This document shows positions 12,367 through 23,138 of a stretch of 64,000 nucleotides of DNA, piece after piece (the first letter of the stretch is position 1; the number at the start of each line of letters is the position of its first letter). Both the position numbers and the translations under genes were made by a program. Source of the DNA: Pseudoscleropodium purum (taxonomy: Eukaryota > Streptophyta > Bryopsida > Hypnales > Brachytheciaceae); the NCBI GenBank assembly GCA_963969395.1, contig OZ017796.1, positions 31,486,243-31,550,242 on the forward strand, read 5' to 3'. The notes below the pieces were generated by a model. The model saw nothing but the letters and a program-made list of their open reading frames with translations. It was not told the origin of the DNA and did not search any database.

Positions 12367-12579
12367 GATAGTCGCACTTACTCAAAGAGTTTCGATGAGC
12401 AGTATGAAACTAAAACAGGGTTGAAATGGAGGAAAATCAATCGAACAATTTCCGAACAAATCTTGAATTTACTCTTGGATGAAGCGGATAAGACAAACAA
12501 GACATGCCAACTTGGAAAACAATTCATCAAACTGAAGCATGCAAAGAGAAAAGAAGAACAAGACACATCAATGAATTAA
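12367..12579 (+). pseudogene. Unrecognised coding-like segment shared by both duplicates
   Basis: The plus-strand frame reads DEQYETKTGLKWRKI and continues with helical, Lys/Glu-rich sequence through LLDEADKTNKTCQLG and KLKHAKRKEEQ. In copy B (35623-35807) the same residues recur almost without change, but the frame ends at a TGA where copy A has AGA. This conservation far exceeds that of the flanking sequence on its left, which suggests coding origin. In copy B it is preceded by AATCAATAG, a possible acceptor. I know no family for it. Confidence 0.35.
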
Positions 12580-12850
12580 AGAAACCCTCCTCAGTCCTCA
12601 CCAAGCAGAGTTTTCAAAATCAACATTTTGAAGAGGATAAAACAGTTCATCAACTCATGCCAACTGGTGATCGAGCCAACATCAATGAGACCTCAAATAA
12701 TCTACTGAAGATAGCCCACTAACTTACGCAGGTGTGAAATAAGCAGTTTGATCGACGCAATTGCAAATTGCCAGCATGCTCTCTGTACTTAAATCATGGA
12801 AGATCTTTGCCACCCATTTCTAAAACAGCTTAAAAAAATACCAGGAATCC

Positions 12851-13840
12851 CCACTTACTGGCTCACACAAGCTCTACTCCATCACTTCCTTCTACTGGTG
12901 TAGGCAAACAAGTTCTCAAGTAAGAGACCAAGCTCTGAATCTCCTTCCTGTCAATACAAGGTTTATCAGCAATGGCCGGCATACTTTCTGTAAACCCTTT
13001 AAAGCCTGAATCCTTTTTTGAATGTTTGCACATTTTTGCTTTGCTCATCTCTTTGTACAGTACAGTACAAATATATTATTTACATCAATTTCATCAGATT
13101 GGTCATAAAGTAAGGTCATCTATTAAAGATTAAAAAAAGAATAAGAAGGCATTCGGACAAAACATTGACCTGAATCAGAGCAGTTACGGGTGAAATCATG
13201 AAGGGTCATTACAACCCGTTTCTACACTACAAAGGAAAGGAAATCCCTACTTACTGGCTGAGGTTCGGTGACACGAGCTGCACCCCATCACTTTCTTCAA
13301 TGATAAAACAAGTACGGCACCAAGCTCTGAATCTCCCTTCTGTCAACAAGAGTTTCAATTGAAATCACCAACATACTTTCTATACTTAAATCATGAAGGA
13401 TCATTGCAACCTGTTTCTACACTACAAAAATTTAATACAACCCCAACTCAGTGACTGAAATTCGGTGCCACGAGCTGCATCCCATCACTTTCTTCGATGG
13501 GAAACAAGTTCTCAAGTAAGGCACCAAGCACGGAATCTCCCTCCTGTCAATACGAGGTTCATTTGCAATTGCCAGCATACTTCCTGTACTTAAAACCATG
13601 AAGGATCATTACCAGCCGTTTCTACACTAAATTTTTTTCATAAAATCCCCATTCAGTGACTGAGATTCGGTGACACGAGCTGCACCCCATCACTTTCTTC
13701 AATGGGCAAACAAGTCCTCAAGTATGGCACCGAGCCCTGAACCTCCTTCCCATCAACGCTCGGGTCATGAGGACAATCAAACTGCGAGTGCGAAGTCTGG
13801 TAACAGAGATCCACCGATTGAGCCCGGACACAAGAGCCCT
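12851..13840 (-). repeat. ~200-bp tandem repeats of the fucosyltransferase 3' end
   Basis: The final ~190 bp of the last coding exon (minus strand, 13653-13840) is repeated downstream as diverged units at about 13441-13638 and 13244-13440, and more weakly at 12851-13050. Each unit has GACTGAGATTCGG or a variant, GAGCTGCACCCCATCACTTT, a CAAACAAGT motif, then CTGAATCTCC. Only the first unit keeps the open frame. Copy B has matching units at ~36460, 36275 and 35930. Confidence 0.7.
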
Positions 13841-16484
13841 TCTCATTTGTCTTCACCTCCACAAACCAAGACAGAGTAGCACCATAAGCCTGCGCCAATC
13901 CACCAAACGTCGACAACGGCGTCACTAGCAGCTCGTCCGCGAAGCTCAACTCCAGAATCTCCACCATCGCCTTGTGGTCTTCCTCGGCACTGAAGCCCTG
14001 CTTGCCTCGGTGGCTCAGCTGCGTGATCCTCACTGGACTGTGATGGCTGTACATGTGAAGAAGATCCTCTGTGAGAGAGGTGTGGAGAGAGGTCACCAAA
14101 ACCTGGATCAGGCGTTTGTGGGGGGTTTGGAGCTCTGCAATGGTGGGAAGGATGTGGTTCTCGGATAAGCATTGCTTTACGTGGTTGTTGGTCCTCGTGC
14201 TCGCGCTTCGGAAATACACTTTTCTAGAGTAAAGGAATCGCACCTGGTGAGACCATCACGAAGGTTGGATTTTTAGTTTATTCAACTGCCTGTGCGCTTG
14301 AAAGTTCGTCACTTCTTTACGAGCAAATCATTTGATTCGTACTTACTACCTTAATCTTTGCCAGAAGCTGATCTTTCTTTGCTCCCTAGTTAGAAGTATT
14401 TCAAGAAATAGGAGATGATGAAATCATGTCTATTTTCGGTTGGTACTAGTAAGGATCATGCCATAATGCAAGAGGTTCAAAAATTTCTTGCAGACAATCT
14501 TACTTCAATGAGAAGACCAATTTTTAAAGGCCTCGTAGAGTATCTCAACGGAGGCGGCAAGCATTCCAAGACGACTCAGATTCTGACTATTGCAAACAGG
14601 GTGCTGAATCTCCAAAGGTGATGTCAGCATAGTGAATCCACTCTAAAGGTGTTAAAATATTCATTCTTAAGCCCTAGTATTCAAATATAGGATACATAAC
14701 CCCGAACAGGATATGCTCGAACACTACGATGACATTGGGCAAACTGCAAACTTTTGCACATATAAGATTTATCTAAACGGGATGTAGATTTAAAATGCCA
14801 GATTTTGTAGTTAAAATGTCATTTAGAGTTTTTTTGGTTTCTATTGGCTTTATTTGGGTTGAAAAATGATGGAAAGAGGAGACGGATATCATGGTTGCAT
14901 GTCCCTTTGGGAGTTAATACAACATGGAGAAGCATAGTCTTACTTTATAAATTTCTCTCACAGCAGCTCAGAATTAAAGCATTTCGAGAATGATAACTGC
15001 AGAGTAAACACTAAAAGGTGAGGAGAGACCACACCTGTATGCCGACGCGGTGATCAGCATCAGCGAAAAGATCTTTATCATGCTGCTTCACTTGCTCCCA
15101 TACGTCGTTTCTGGGGAGCATCAGGCTTCGCAGTAAATAGGTGAGAGTCAGTGATGGGTCAGGGAAAATAGCCTCCAGCGTAGGTCTAAACGCAGGAACT
15201 GCGAAAAGCTTCGGAAGAAAATAAAGACACCCAGTGAAATGCAACCACGTCGGCTCTGTTAAGAAAGCCTGCTCCGTGTTGCAATAGAACCTCTTCACCT
15301 CGGGATCAGAGAACTCCACTTTCACTGCAGAAGTCGATGCTGCAGTTGTACCAGATTTTGTTGCGTCGACCCCTATTGAACAAATGAAGGGAAACAAGAC
15401 AACGATTAAACACTATTTACAAATTATACAGGACTCCAACTTTAAAAGATTAGATCCAAACCATATGACAGGTAGTGGCAACATTGATTATAGCTGGGGA
15501 AAGCTCATAGTAGGGGTTGTTAAACTGAGTGTGAGTCGGTATTAAAAAAATTCAAAATCTTTGCCCACCAATAGAACACTTGTTTCTAAGAAACACTAAG
15601 CACTAGTGGCTGGTAATTGTTTCTCGTCTCGCCTTGCTATCATTACTTTTGCCATAGAGATGTCCGCAACCGAAATCCAAGCCTACAGGGCACACATGAC
15701 TCGTTCTCCCTTTGACTCATCCTGACGCCCATGTGATATCTAAAGTTATCAAGCAATCAAGAGTTTTCTAGTGATCTCCTCATTGATGTTCATGTGGTTG
15801 GAGTTTTAAGCCTTACTTTCACAGCTTTTCGGTAGACGTGATTCAAGATGAAAATATTCACAAATGCGCAAAAAAAGATGTCCAAAAAAGGCAAAAAAGC
15901 TATGAAAACTATGGTTACAGTTTAGGCCTTCGGTTAGAAATTCTTTGTCGATTGGAGGGAAAGAGAATTTACTTACCTCTTTCAAAGGATTTGCTAGACT
16001 TCCAAACCGGAGACTCCCAACTCGTCCAGCTTCCGAACACGCCCATCTACCACCTCTGGCGTCCAGGAAGAGGGAATTCCTCATCAAGCAACCACGAAGA
16101 GCCCAGAAAAGGCTCACACGTCGTAGAGGGTATAAGGGAGTTTCTATTCAATAGGATGACTCGTTGCGTCAAGACCGCGTACAAAATCCCTGAGACCAAG
16201 AGAACGACTTTGTTCCCTAAACCCACACCTTCGATTTCCATGACCAAGAACTTGCAACCCGAGGTGGTGGCTCCGAATAAAAAGTGGGCAGTGAGGTTGC
16301 CCACACTTCGCATGCAGGTGCGGTGGAGAGTGGAGTATTCCTGAAGGACCATGTCCCACTGAGGATTTGGAGTTAGTGATTTTGCGTGAGGGCGGTGTGC
16401 GTACTGTGCATTTAACTCCTTTTGAGATGCGCAAGGATTGCCAATCCTCCATGCCTTCCCTTCACAATTACCACAGTAATCGGG
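13653..16484 (-). pseudogene. GT37 xyloglucan-type fucosyltransferase, copy A, broken
   Basis: Predicted product: Golgi type II membrane enzyme of family GT37, which transfers fucose from GDP-fucose to cell-wall polysaccharide or glycoprotein. Exons, minus strand: 16484-15977 (donor GAG|GTAAGT), 15372-15035 (acceptor AATAG, donor CAG|GTGTGG), 14243-13653 to the stop. Exon joins keep frame. Family marks: YSTLHRTC, LYAVLTQRVILLNR and CEPFLGSSWLL in the first; TEQAFLTEPTW, IFPDPSL and the exon-spanning GIQ-VR in the second and third; then LVTSL, VTPLSTFGGLAQAYGA and CVRAQSVD in the last. An in-frame TAG at 16047-16049 replaces the GAG of copy B. The membrane-anchor exon is missing because the locus is cut at 16612 by a hAT end. 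Hence a pseudogene. Confidence 0.85.
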
Positions 16485-16612
16485 CTTAGAATTCGTATTT
16501 ACGTGAAGGATCAATACTGAAGAAGCACAATGTAATAAGAGAAATTGATGAGCTTCCACATTCGGACTCTTGCAAATGGTGTGTGTGCAACAAGGTCAAA
16601 AAGAAAATTCTC

Positions 16613-17080
16613 TATCAAATGTGCACAATGTATGGTATTCTATATTAAATTCAATACATTTTGCCCATGTTGATTATGTGTGTATTTGTGTTGATCTCAA
16701 TTTTTTAAATAGTATATATATATATATTTGAAGTCACAAACTTTTTTAGTTTGCCTTTTGAAAATGAATTGGAATTTTTTCATAGTTTCAAGACTATCAT
16801 GGACTCATGGTCAAACTTTATAATCTTTCAACTTATAAGAGATGTTGTTTTAATAACAAATCGCGAACCATTGCACTTCATTTAATATTTAATTGTTTAA
16901 AAATTAAGGGAGTGACCCCGGGGCAATTTGGGTAGGGCGGTTGGGGGAAACAGGGGCGTCAAAGTGGACGGGGGGACAGGCGGACAGGGCGGTCTCGACG
17001 GACGTTGCGTTTGTCGGGACCACAAATGTCAGAGGACACTACGGACACAGCGTCCGCGTCCGGACGTCTTGTCAACCCTG
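16613..17080 (+). mobile_element. Right-end fragment of the hAT element, truncated
   Basis: From CAAATGTGCACAATG (16616) to the terminal GTCAACCCTG (17080) this matches 29328-29840, the 3' 513 bp of the 8.4-kb element. It has the same TA microsatellite, the same AAATCGCGAACCATTGCAC, and the same GC-rich end. The rest of the element is absent. Its inner edge abuts fucosyltransferase copy A at 16612, a deletion or recombination junction. The outer flank (GATGTATG) has no partner. Confidence 0.85.
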
Positions 17081-18270
17081 GATGTATGGGCTCTACGGTA
17101 ACAATAGTGAAAGAAAAAGCACTTGGCCAAGCTTGAATCATACCAATTTCAGCGATTGCAGAGCTTGTTCCGCAGCATTTAGTCGTAAACCTTGCTCAAC
17201 AGCCACTTGTTTAGCCTGTGCAAGCTCAGTAGACTATTTGGCACGGATCAGTGCAAGCATTGCTTTAGCCTCTTCTAGCTCACGAGATACTTTGAGGTTC
17301 TCTCTCTCCTTTGCATGAAGTAGAGAGGACAATCGAGCAATATCTGTTGTTGGATCTGCCTTGTGAACCAAACTTTTCTTAAAACGACTAGGTGATGATA
17401 AAATGACAGAAACTGATATACAGGAGTAAGATATGAGTTGCACATTGATACGATCAAAAACAAAGGTCGAGACAATATGCATTCAATGACATGTTGAATC
17501 ATAAATATGGCTCCGCAGGTTGAACGTTGGCTACAGTGTTGAAGTCTTTTTAATACCCGACAAAAGACAACAAGTCCTTATCTCCTTCTGCATGTCGCAA
17601 GAACCTTTCAGACTTCCGTGGTTTAGCCATGTTGTCAAATATTGCTTTAGTGTCATCTTCATCATCACTATCTGCTTCAAATGAAACAGTCGCCTGAGAG
17701 ATAAAAACGATGAGAAAGAGCATACAAAAATGTAGAAGTAAGCGAGTGAACTACAATGTCACCTCCGTTTCAATATTGATATGTATCGATATATAGTGTC
17801 CGAAATTATTAGAAAAAAAATGGAAAAATAATTCCAAGTTGTTTACCCGTCACCTAAAGATGAAATAGTCGCACTCTAGACATGGTACAATAAGAATAAA
17901 AATCACAAACCGTTCCTTCCACTCACCGCCAAAAGATTCGTCATATCTAATGTTCTCGGCAAGCCTTGCTTTCTCTTTCTCCCATCATAATTCACACTAC
18001 TGGAACCAAAATTAGTGACCTCAATAGGATCTACTATTGTAGAATCGTTCTGGTAAGAAAAATTTGAGGGCCCTCTTTCAACAGCAGCTTCATAGCGAGG
18101 AATCAAGACTCCTGAAATACTTCGAGGCACCAAATCAGTTGTCTGAGGAGCATCTGTTGAAACTTGAGGTCAAATACTTGGGCTTGGAACTACTTCCGGC
18201 TTCAAGGCCCCATTTAATGTTTCATCCACTTCTAGCCTTGATGCAGCTGCCACATCCGTGTGACAACAAA
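17081..18270 (-). pseudogene. Unrecognised coiled-coil protein gene, 3' part, broken
   Basis: At least three minus-strand exons read as protein. ~18270-17927 contains EVDETLNGALKPEVV, SISGVLIPRYEAAVERG and the basic GRKRKQG, with donor GCG|GTGAGT. 17693 to ~17555 (acceptor CTCTCAG) contains the acidic ADSDDEDDTKAIFDN and RKSERFLRHAEG. ~17430-17145 is a heptad-rich coiled coil (ARLSSLLHAKERENLKV, LEEAKAMLALIRAK, then TELAQAKQVAVEQ). Two in-frame stops break it: TGA at 18170-18172 and TAG at 17234-17236, both explainable by C-to-T (CGA, CAG). The 3' end is cut off by the hAT end at 17080. I do not recognise the family. Confidence 0.5.
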
Positions 18271-18899
18271 CATGTTTGTCATGTAGTCATCAATTGTCAC
18301 CAAAATTGTCCAAATAAATCACTTCATCTCCCGTCAAATAAGAAAATCAACCTAACAAATATGGAGCACACCAATATCCTTCGTGTTCCTAGGTCGTCCT
18401 TGATTCGGTATCTACTTCAAAACGAAATTGCCTCCATACTAATTAAGTAGTCTGTGCTAATTTCTGTGCTTGATTTCAAAGTGAAATGTACTCGGGAGAC
18501 TGGCTAATTTCAAACTGATCATGCACCTCACCAGGTTTCGTCAACTCGGGAGCTGGCTAGACGTGGCCGACAGGACCTTGCGAATGCTGTATGTCGGAGA
18601 GGCGAGAAAGATGTTTCGCAGCTCCAATTCGAAATCAAGCATAGAATCCACAAATTGTTTTATTCACAGTGACTCAATGGCCGCACTAACCCTTGGCCCC
18701 TAACCCCTAAATCTAGTCCATAACTAATTTCAACTGCCCGCCGGCGCCAGGCTCAGTTGCCGTTTCCGAAGTTTTCGCTTGGATAGTTTTAGTTGAAACT
18801 GAATCCATTTTTGCCTCCTGCATTCCTACATTTCTTCGTCCTCAAGTCGTTGCTGAGCTGCTATCACGTCATTCCGCACATTCAAAGTCCTCCACATTT

Positions 18900-19200
18900 C
18901 AGCCTGCACTACAAAATCTGCATCATGCTCAGGCCGGAGAGCGAGAAGCTTGTGACGTCGGAAAGATTTTTTTCCAAATCAAGCACCCGCTTCAAACGTC
19001 TTCTAATTTCATCTGAACTTATAAGGCCAAGTTCCTTGCAAAGGTAAATTGGAAAAAGAGACAGAGGACCATAATCTTCACTCTCCCAGTAGACAGCAAG
19101 AGGGGCGTACTTCAGCGACAACCACGCCCCTACATCTCCCGGCCTGGATTCCACGAGAGCCAGATATAGCTTGTAATTCGCTTCGTCCATCATAAACTTC
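18900..19200 (-). other. Possible exon, unrecognised (94 codons open)
   Basis: The minus frame at 18909-19193 reads DEANYKLYLALVESRPGD, AWLSLKYAPLAVYW and ELGLISSDEIRRRLKRVLDLE. This looks protein-like, with a helical, charged C-terminus. It sits between the coiled-coil fragment and the PERK fragment on the same strand. It could be another exon of either broken gene or an unrelated fragment. No family recognised. Confidence 0.3.
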
Positions 19201-19439
19201 GCCGACTAAGCTTGGCATTCCTTTCTCAGCCAATACATCTCCATACTATCAAATCCTGTCGTAATGCAAGTAACAAAAGTAATCGCGTGTAGTAGAAACT
19301 ACCTCCGTGCGCACTAAATTGCATCTCCAATACTCCTCTAGAAGGCAAATATATATCAAACGCCCGTAGACAATCTATATATGCCAACCGACCCCCTTTC
19401 CAATGCACCAATTCCCATTTCCCCTCCCCCCCCACGGAA

Positions 19440-21455
19440 TGGTTGATAACTCGAGACATGGGTGTTTGTATCGTTGGACAGCTTTACCAACCCGAAATCT
19501 GCAACCTGTTACATGTAGAATAGCCCAGATCAGTTGCAAATAATCATGTACAAATACTCCAATTTAAGTTAATCGAACTATTGATGCAGCGAAGATAATC
19601 AGGCATGATGTCAACACTAACTCCAGCGCATCCATACTTGAGCTTCAAAATTCTCGTCAAGTAGAATATTGGATGATTTGATGTCCCGATGAATAATTTT
19701 AGGATGACAATCCTCATGCAGGTATGCAAGACCCCGAGTGCATCCAAGACCAATCCTAAGTCTTGTACTCCACTCCATGATAGGCATGTCCGTGTCTGGA
19801 TACAACACATATGTTAGTTTAATAAATTGAAGTTCATTGATTTTCACAACAAAGTATATAGTGATATTCAAGGAGTAGTATTTAGAGGTCGAGAGGGGGC
19901 CACTTCGATGAAAACTTGTCATCGTGTCCCTATCGACTCCTAAGCTACAAGCGTGTCTAAATCAAAACAAAGTCAAGAACAGAATAGAATGCATGGAGCT
20001 GTAAGGATACAATTTACAAACCTTAAGAGCGAGAATGTATTCACTATGCAAGTTGTTCTCAAGAGTTCCATTCGGAACATATTCGTACACAAACAGGTGC
20101 GCTTGTCAGCCACGCAATACCCAACGAGGGAGACCAAATGCCGATGGTGCACTTTGTTGATGACCTCCACTTCAGCCCGAAATTCTCGCTCACCCTGACC
20201 TCCACCAACAGTCAACTGTTTCACAGCTACAACAATCCCATTGGGCAAGAGTCCTTTGTACACACAACCAAATCCACCTTCATCAAGAAGGTTGTCTTTC
20301 GAGAAATTATCGGTTGCAACAGCTAGTTCATTGTAAGTGAAGTAAGACCTGGAGTTGCTCATCTTGTCTAAATCAGACGGAGGTGGAGGAATCTCTCCAT
20401 CGACACTTCCAGAATGAATCCCCCATGAGTCCGAGACATCGGAATCCCTATACCCGTGAGCGCCGGTAAGAGGTATCGTAGCAGAGCCTTTGTATGAGAA
20501 TGCATCGTCAGTTACACCTTTTCTCTTCTTCCGACAACAACATATCACTAAACTGACCAGAAAGACGAGGATAGCAACACCGGCGGTTGTCCTTACCACT
20601 AGTGCTATGCTAGATACTCCAGATGATGAAGAAGATAGCGGGCCCGGTGCTATTGTAGGACCAAGCGGCGACCAGGAGGAGGTGGGGGTGACTCCAATGG
20701 AGTAGGAGTAGAAGGAGGTTCATTGGGAGGAGGAGGAGGGGGTGACTCCAATGGAACAAGAGCAGGAGCAGGAGCAGGTTCATTGAGAGGAGGGGGTGAC
20801 GCCAAAAAAGCAGGAACAGGAGTAGGTGGAGGTGTTGCAGGAGAGGGAGGAGAGGTTCAGAAGGAGGAGGAGCATCAGCTAGGGGAGGAGTCTCAAGAAG
20901 AAGTGTAGGAGCAGGAGGTTGTGTTGGGTGTGTGATCGTGGAGGAGGGGATTCAATTGGCGGTGACAAAGATGGTGGAACTTCAGGTGCTGGAGAGGGAG
21001 ATACTACAAGGGCATTAGGGGGAGGGGGAGGGGCAAATTGAATAGGGGGAGGTGAATTTGTCTCTAGTGGCGGCACTGGCGGAGATTGCTGAGGAGGGGG
21101 TGATTTTGGCAGTGGCGTTGGTGGGGACACTTTAGAGGGTGGAGATAACTCTGGCATTGCTGTAGGTGGAGAATCAGAAGGAGGAAGAGAGTTTGGCGGC
21201 GGTCATGGAGGGGTCAGATCAACTGGCGGAGGAGCTTGGATTGGGGGTGGAGACTCATTAAGAGAAGGCGACACTGTACCGTCTGCACTTGGAGGCGGTG
21301 AAGAATCAGGTGGTGGAGACAAACTGGAAGGCGGAGACAGGTTCGGAGGGGGAGATGAAGAAGGCTCGTCCGAGGGCGGGGGAGGTGATGAACAATCAGG
21401 AAGTGAAGACAAACTTGAAGGGGGAGACAAACTCGAAGGGGGAGACAGACTCGGT
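19440..21455 (-). pseudogene. PERK-type proline-rich receptor-like kinase, truncated and broken
   Basis: Minus strand. The extracellular part (21455 to ~20700) is Ser-Pro-Pro repeats. Next come a membrane span ([19 protein letters not shown], ~20580) and a juxtamembrane segment. The kinase then starts with [15 protein letters not shown], glycine loop [16 protein letters not shown] lysine and [12 protein letters not shown] later exon (~19800-19632) has [18 protein letters not shown] and [13 protein letters not shown], donor CAA|GTATGG. The next exon (~19496) has VADFGL-type sequence and then departs from the family. The APE region and C-lobe are absent. Breaks: TGA at 21203-21205, frameshifts near 20935, 20660 and 20100 (the last restores [12 protein letters not shown] in another frame). 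The N-terminus is cut by the hAT end at 21456. Confidence 0.85.
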
Positions 21456-21944
21456 CAGGGTTGACGAATCTCTACGTTCGCCCCAAAATAGCGTCTGTAA
21501 CCCGGATGTCCGTCCTCACGGACGCCAAGGGACGTAGCGTCCCTCCCACTGTCGGAAGGTGGATGGGCGGGGCAGGGCAGACGGACGGGGCGGCTTAGAA
21601 AACCCGTTTTGGGTTTTTTGGTTTGATTGTTTTCACCAATGAGAGATTGAGAGTGAAGTCATTTTGATTTTGATTTTTCTTATATTGCAATTGCGATTCA
21701 ATAGAGTTGTATATCACTATTTATGTAAAAGCTAAAATATGAAATATATTTTTAATTTTTTTTGTTGAATTTCATTTTGATTTAGAAACAAAATCACTTT
21801 AAAATCTAGCGAGATGTATATCATCAATAAACAAACAATTTTATAATAAAATGATTGAAGAAACCATTGTCATTTGTCAACATGAGCTCCATATATTATG
21901 AACAACTAAACAATCAAACATCTAAATTCACATCTCCACAATTC

Positions 21945-23138
21945 CTATGGACGCCAATCCACATCTCCTTTAACCTTAGCCCCACTATTCTCTCCTGCAG
22001 CTCTCTGTTCAAAATTTTCATTATTGGAGTCATCTTCATTGTTGGAATCAAGTATCGTTGTCTTCTTCAAGTCTTCTCTCGAAGTAGGTTTACTCCCTTT
22101 TTTCGAATTTAATTTTTCTTTTTTTACTTTAATAGAACGATTAAAGGCTTTTTGAATAGGAACCTTTCTTTTCTTTCTATTTGACAAAGTAACAACATTT
22201 TCATCAAGAAGGGTCCTATTTTTCACTAGAGAGATAGCAAAAGGTTGCATTTCTCTTTTCGCTTTCACCTTACTCGATTCTTGAACCATCAATCTCGATG
22301 TAGGGTCGACATGTCCATGAACGGTTATCTCCACTTTGGCTTTCTTTTGAAGTAATAGAGTGCCGTTTGTTGATTTGATAGGTTCTTGCACCATTCCTTT
22401 TCCTAAAATGCGAGCACGCAAAGATGCCAATGGCATCCGATCACTATCCGTATCACTTAGGCTTGTAGGTGATGACGCTACTTTCCGTAGATTACCGCCT
22501 ATAGAAATTTTTTTGGAAATGTTCATTAGGCGTTTTCCATATCCAAAGCTCTGAGAATCATCCAGTCGTGTGCTAACAGACTTCAATAGTATTGGTGGAA
22601 GAGCACTAAATTTCGGTACTTTAAAAATTGACTTCATTGGCTCCTTTCCTTTATCACTCTTCACAATTGCCGAATTTGTGACTGCCATCCCAACTGAATC
22701 ACTATTTTTCTGTACCGCAATATTTGGTTCCCCCTCATCACCACTATTGTTGCCCACATCTTTTGGAACGTCCACCTCCATGACCGCATCTTCTCTTCTG
22801 TCATTTCCTTGCACTATATTTAATGCTACAGATGGAGATTGAGAAATTAGAACTTCTTCATTTCTCCCATCATCACCAATAGCATTCTCATTGATTTTCA
22901 CCTCTTTGGCAATAGCGTTTGCCTTTTCCGATAGAATGTTTTCGCTATTCAAGAATCCCATTCCATTGCAATATGCAGTTAAAGAAGGTAGATTCTCCTG
23001 TACCCCTACATTGTCCTCGTCTTCATAAAAGGTATATGCATCGTTTGCATTGTCGGGAACAACATCCTTGTGGTTTAGATGATAATCATACGTATCATTC
23101 ACCAAATTGGAAAAGTCTTGCATAATGTTTTCATCTCC
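21945..23138 (-). pseudogene. Lys-rich acidic/basic extension in frame with the transposase
   Basis: 392 codons are open from the ATG at 23123. They lie in the same frame as the transposase and are separated from it only by one TGA (23139-23141) and five codons. The N-terminal third is acidic (FYEDEDNVGVQ). The middle is low-complexity. The C-terminal part has nuclear-localisation-like clusters (NRKKRKVPIQK, KVKKEKLNSKKGSK). It resembles no enzyme I know. It may be a C-terminal tail of the transposase reached by read-through, the same protein before a CGA-to-TGA mutation, or a separate DNA-binding accessory protein. Confidence 0.6.

Larger units (their letters stand above)
10468..16612. repeat. 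Segmental duplication, copy A
   Basis: It is collinear with 32964-38920. Similarity begins at the ATTATTTATCTGTATATG region and ends abruptly at 16612, where copy A is joined to a hAT end. Divergence is uneven. The first ~1.9 kb differs by many substitutions, while the part from ~12.4 kb on, especially 15.0-15.5 kb, is nearly identical. Copy A lacks ~127 bp at ~12367 relative to B. Copy B lacks ~250 bp (after 12660) and ~510 bp (after 14355) relative to A. Copy A lacks the two hAT insertions found in B. Confidence 0.9.

Noticed and set aside
13843..14172. 109-codon minus-strand ORF rich in His/Pro/Arg
   Set aside because: It is a shadow of the last fucosyltransferase exon in another frame; only the frame at 13653-14243 matches GT37.
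15838..16344. 168-codon plus-strand ORF opposite the fucosyltransferase (and its copy at 38239)
   Set aside because: It lies antisense to the first catalytic exon, and the minus frame carries the family motifs.
20490..21537. Gly/Glu-rich plus-strand ORFs
   Set aside because: They are antisense of the Ser-Pro-Pro region of the PERK remnant.
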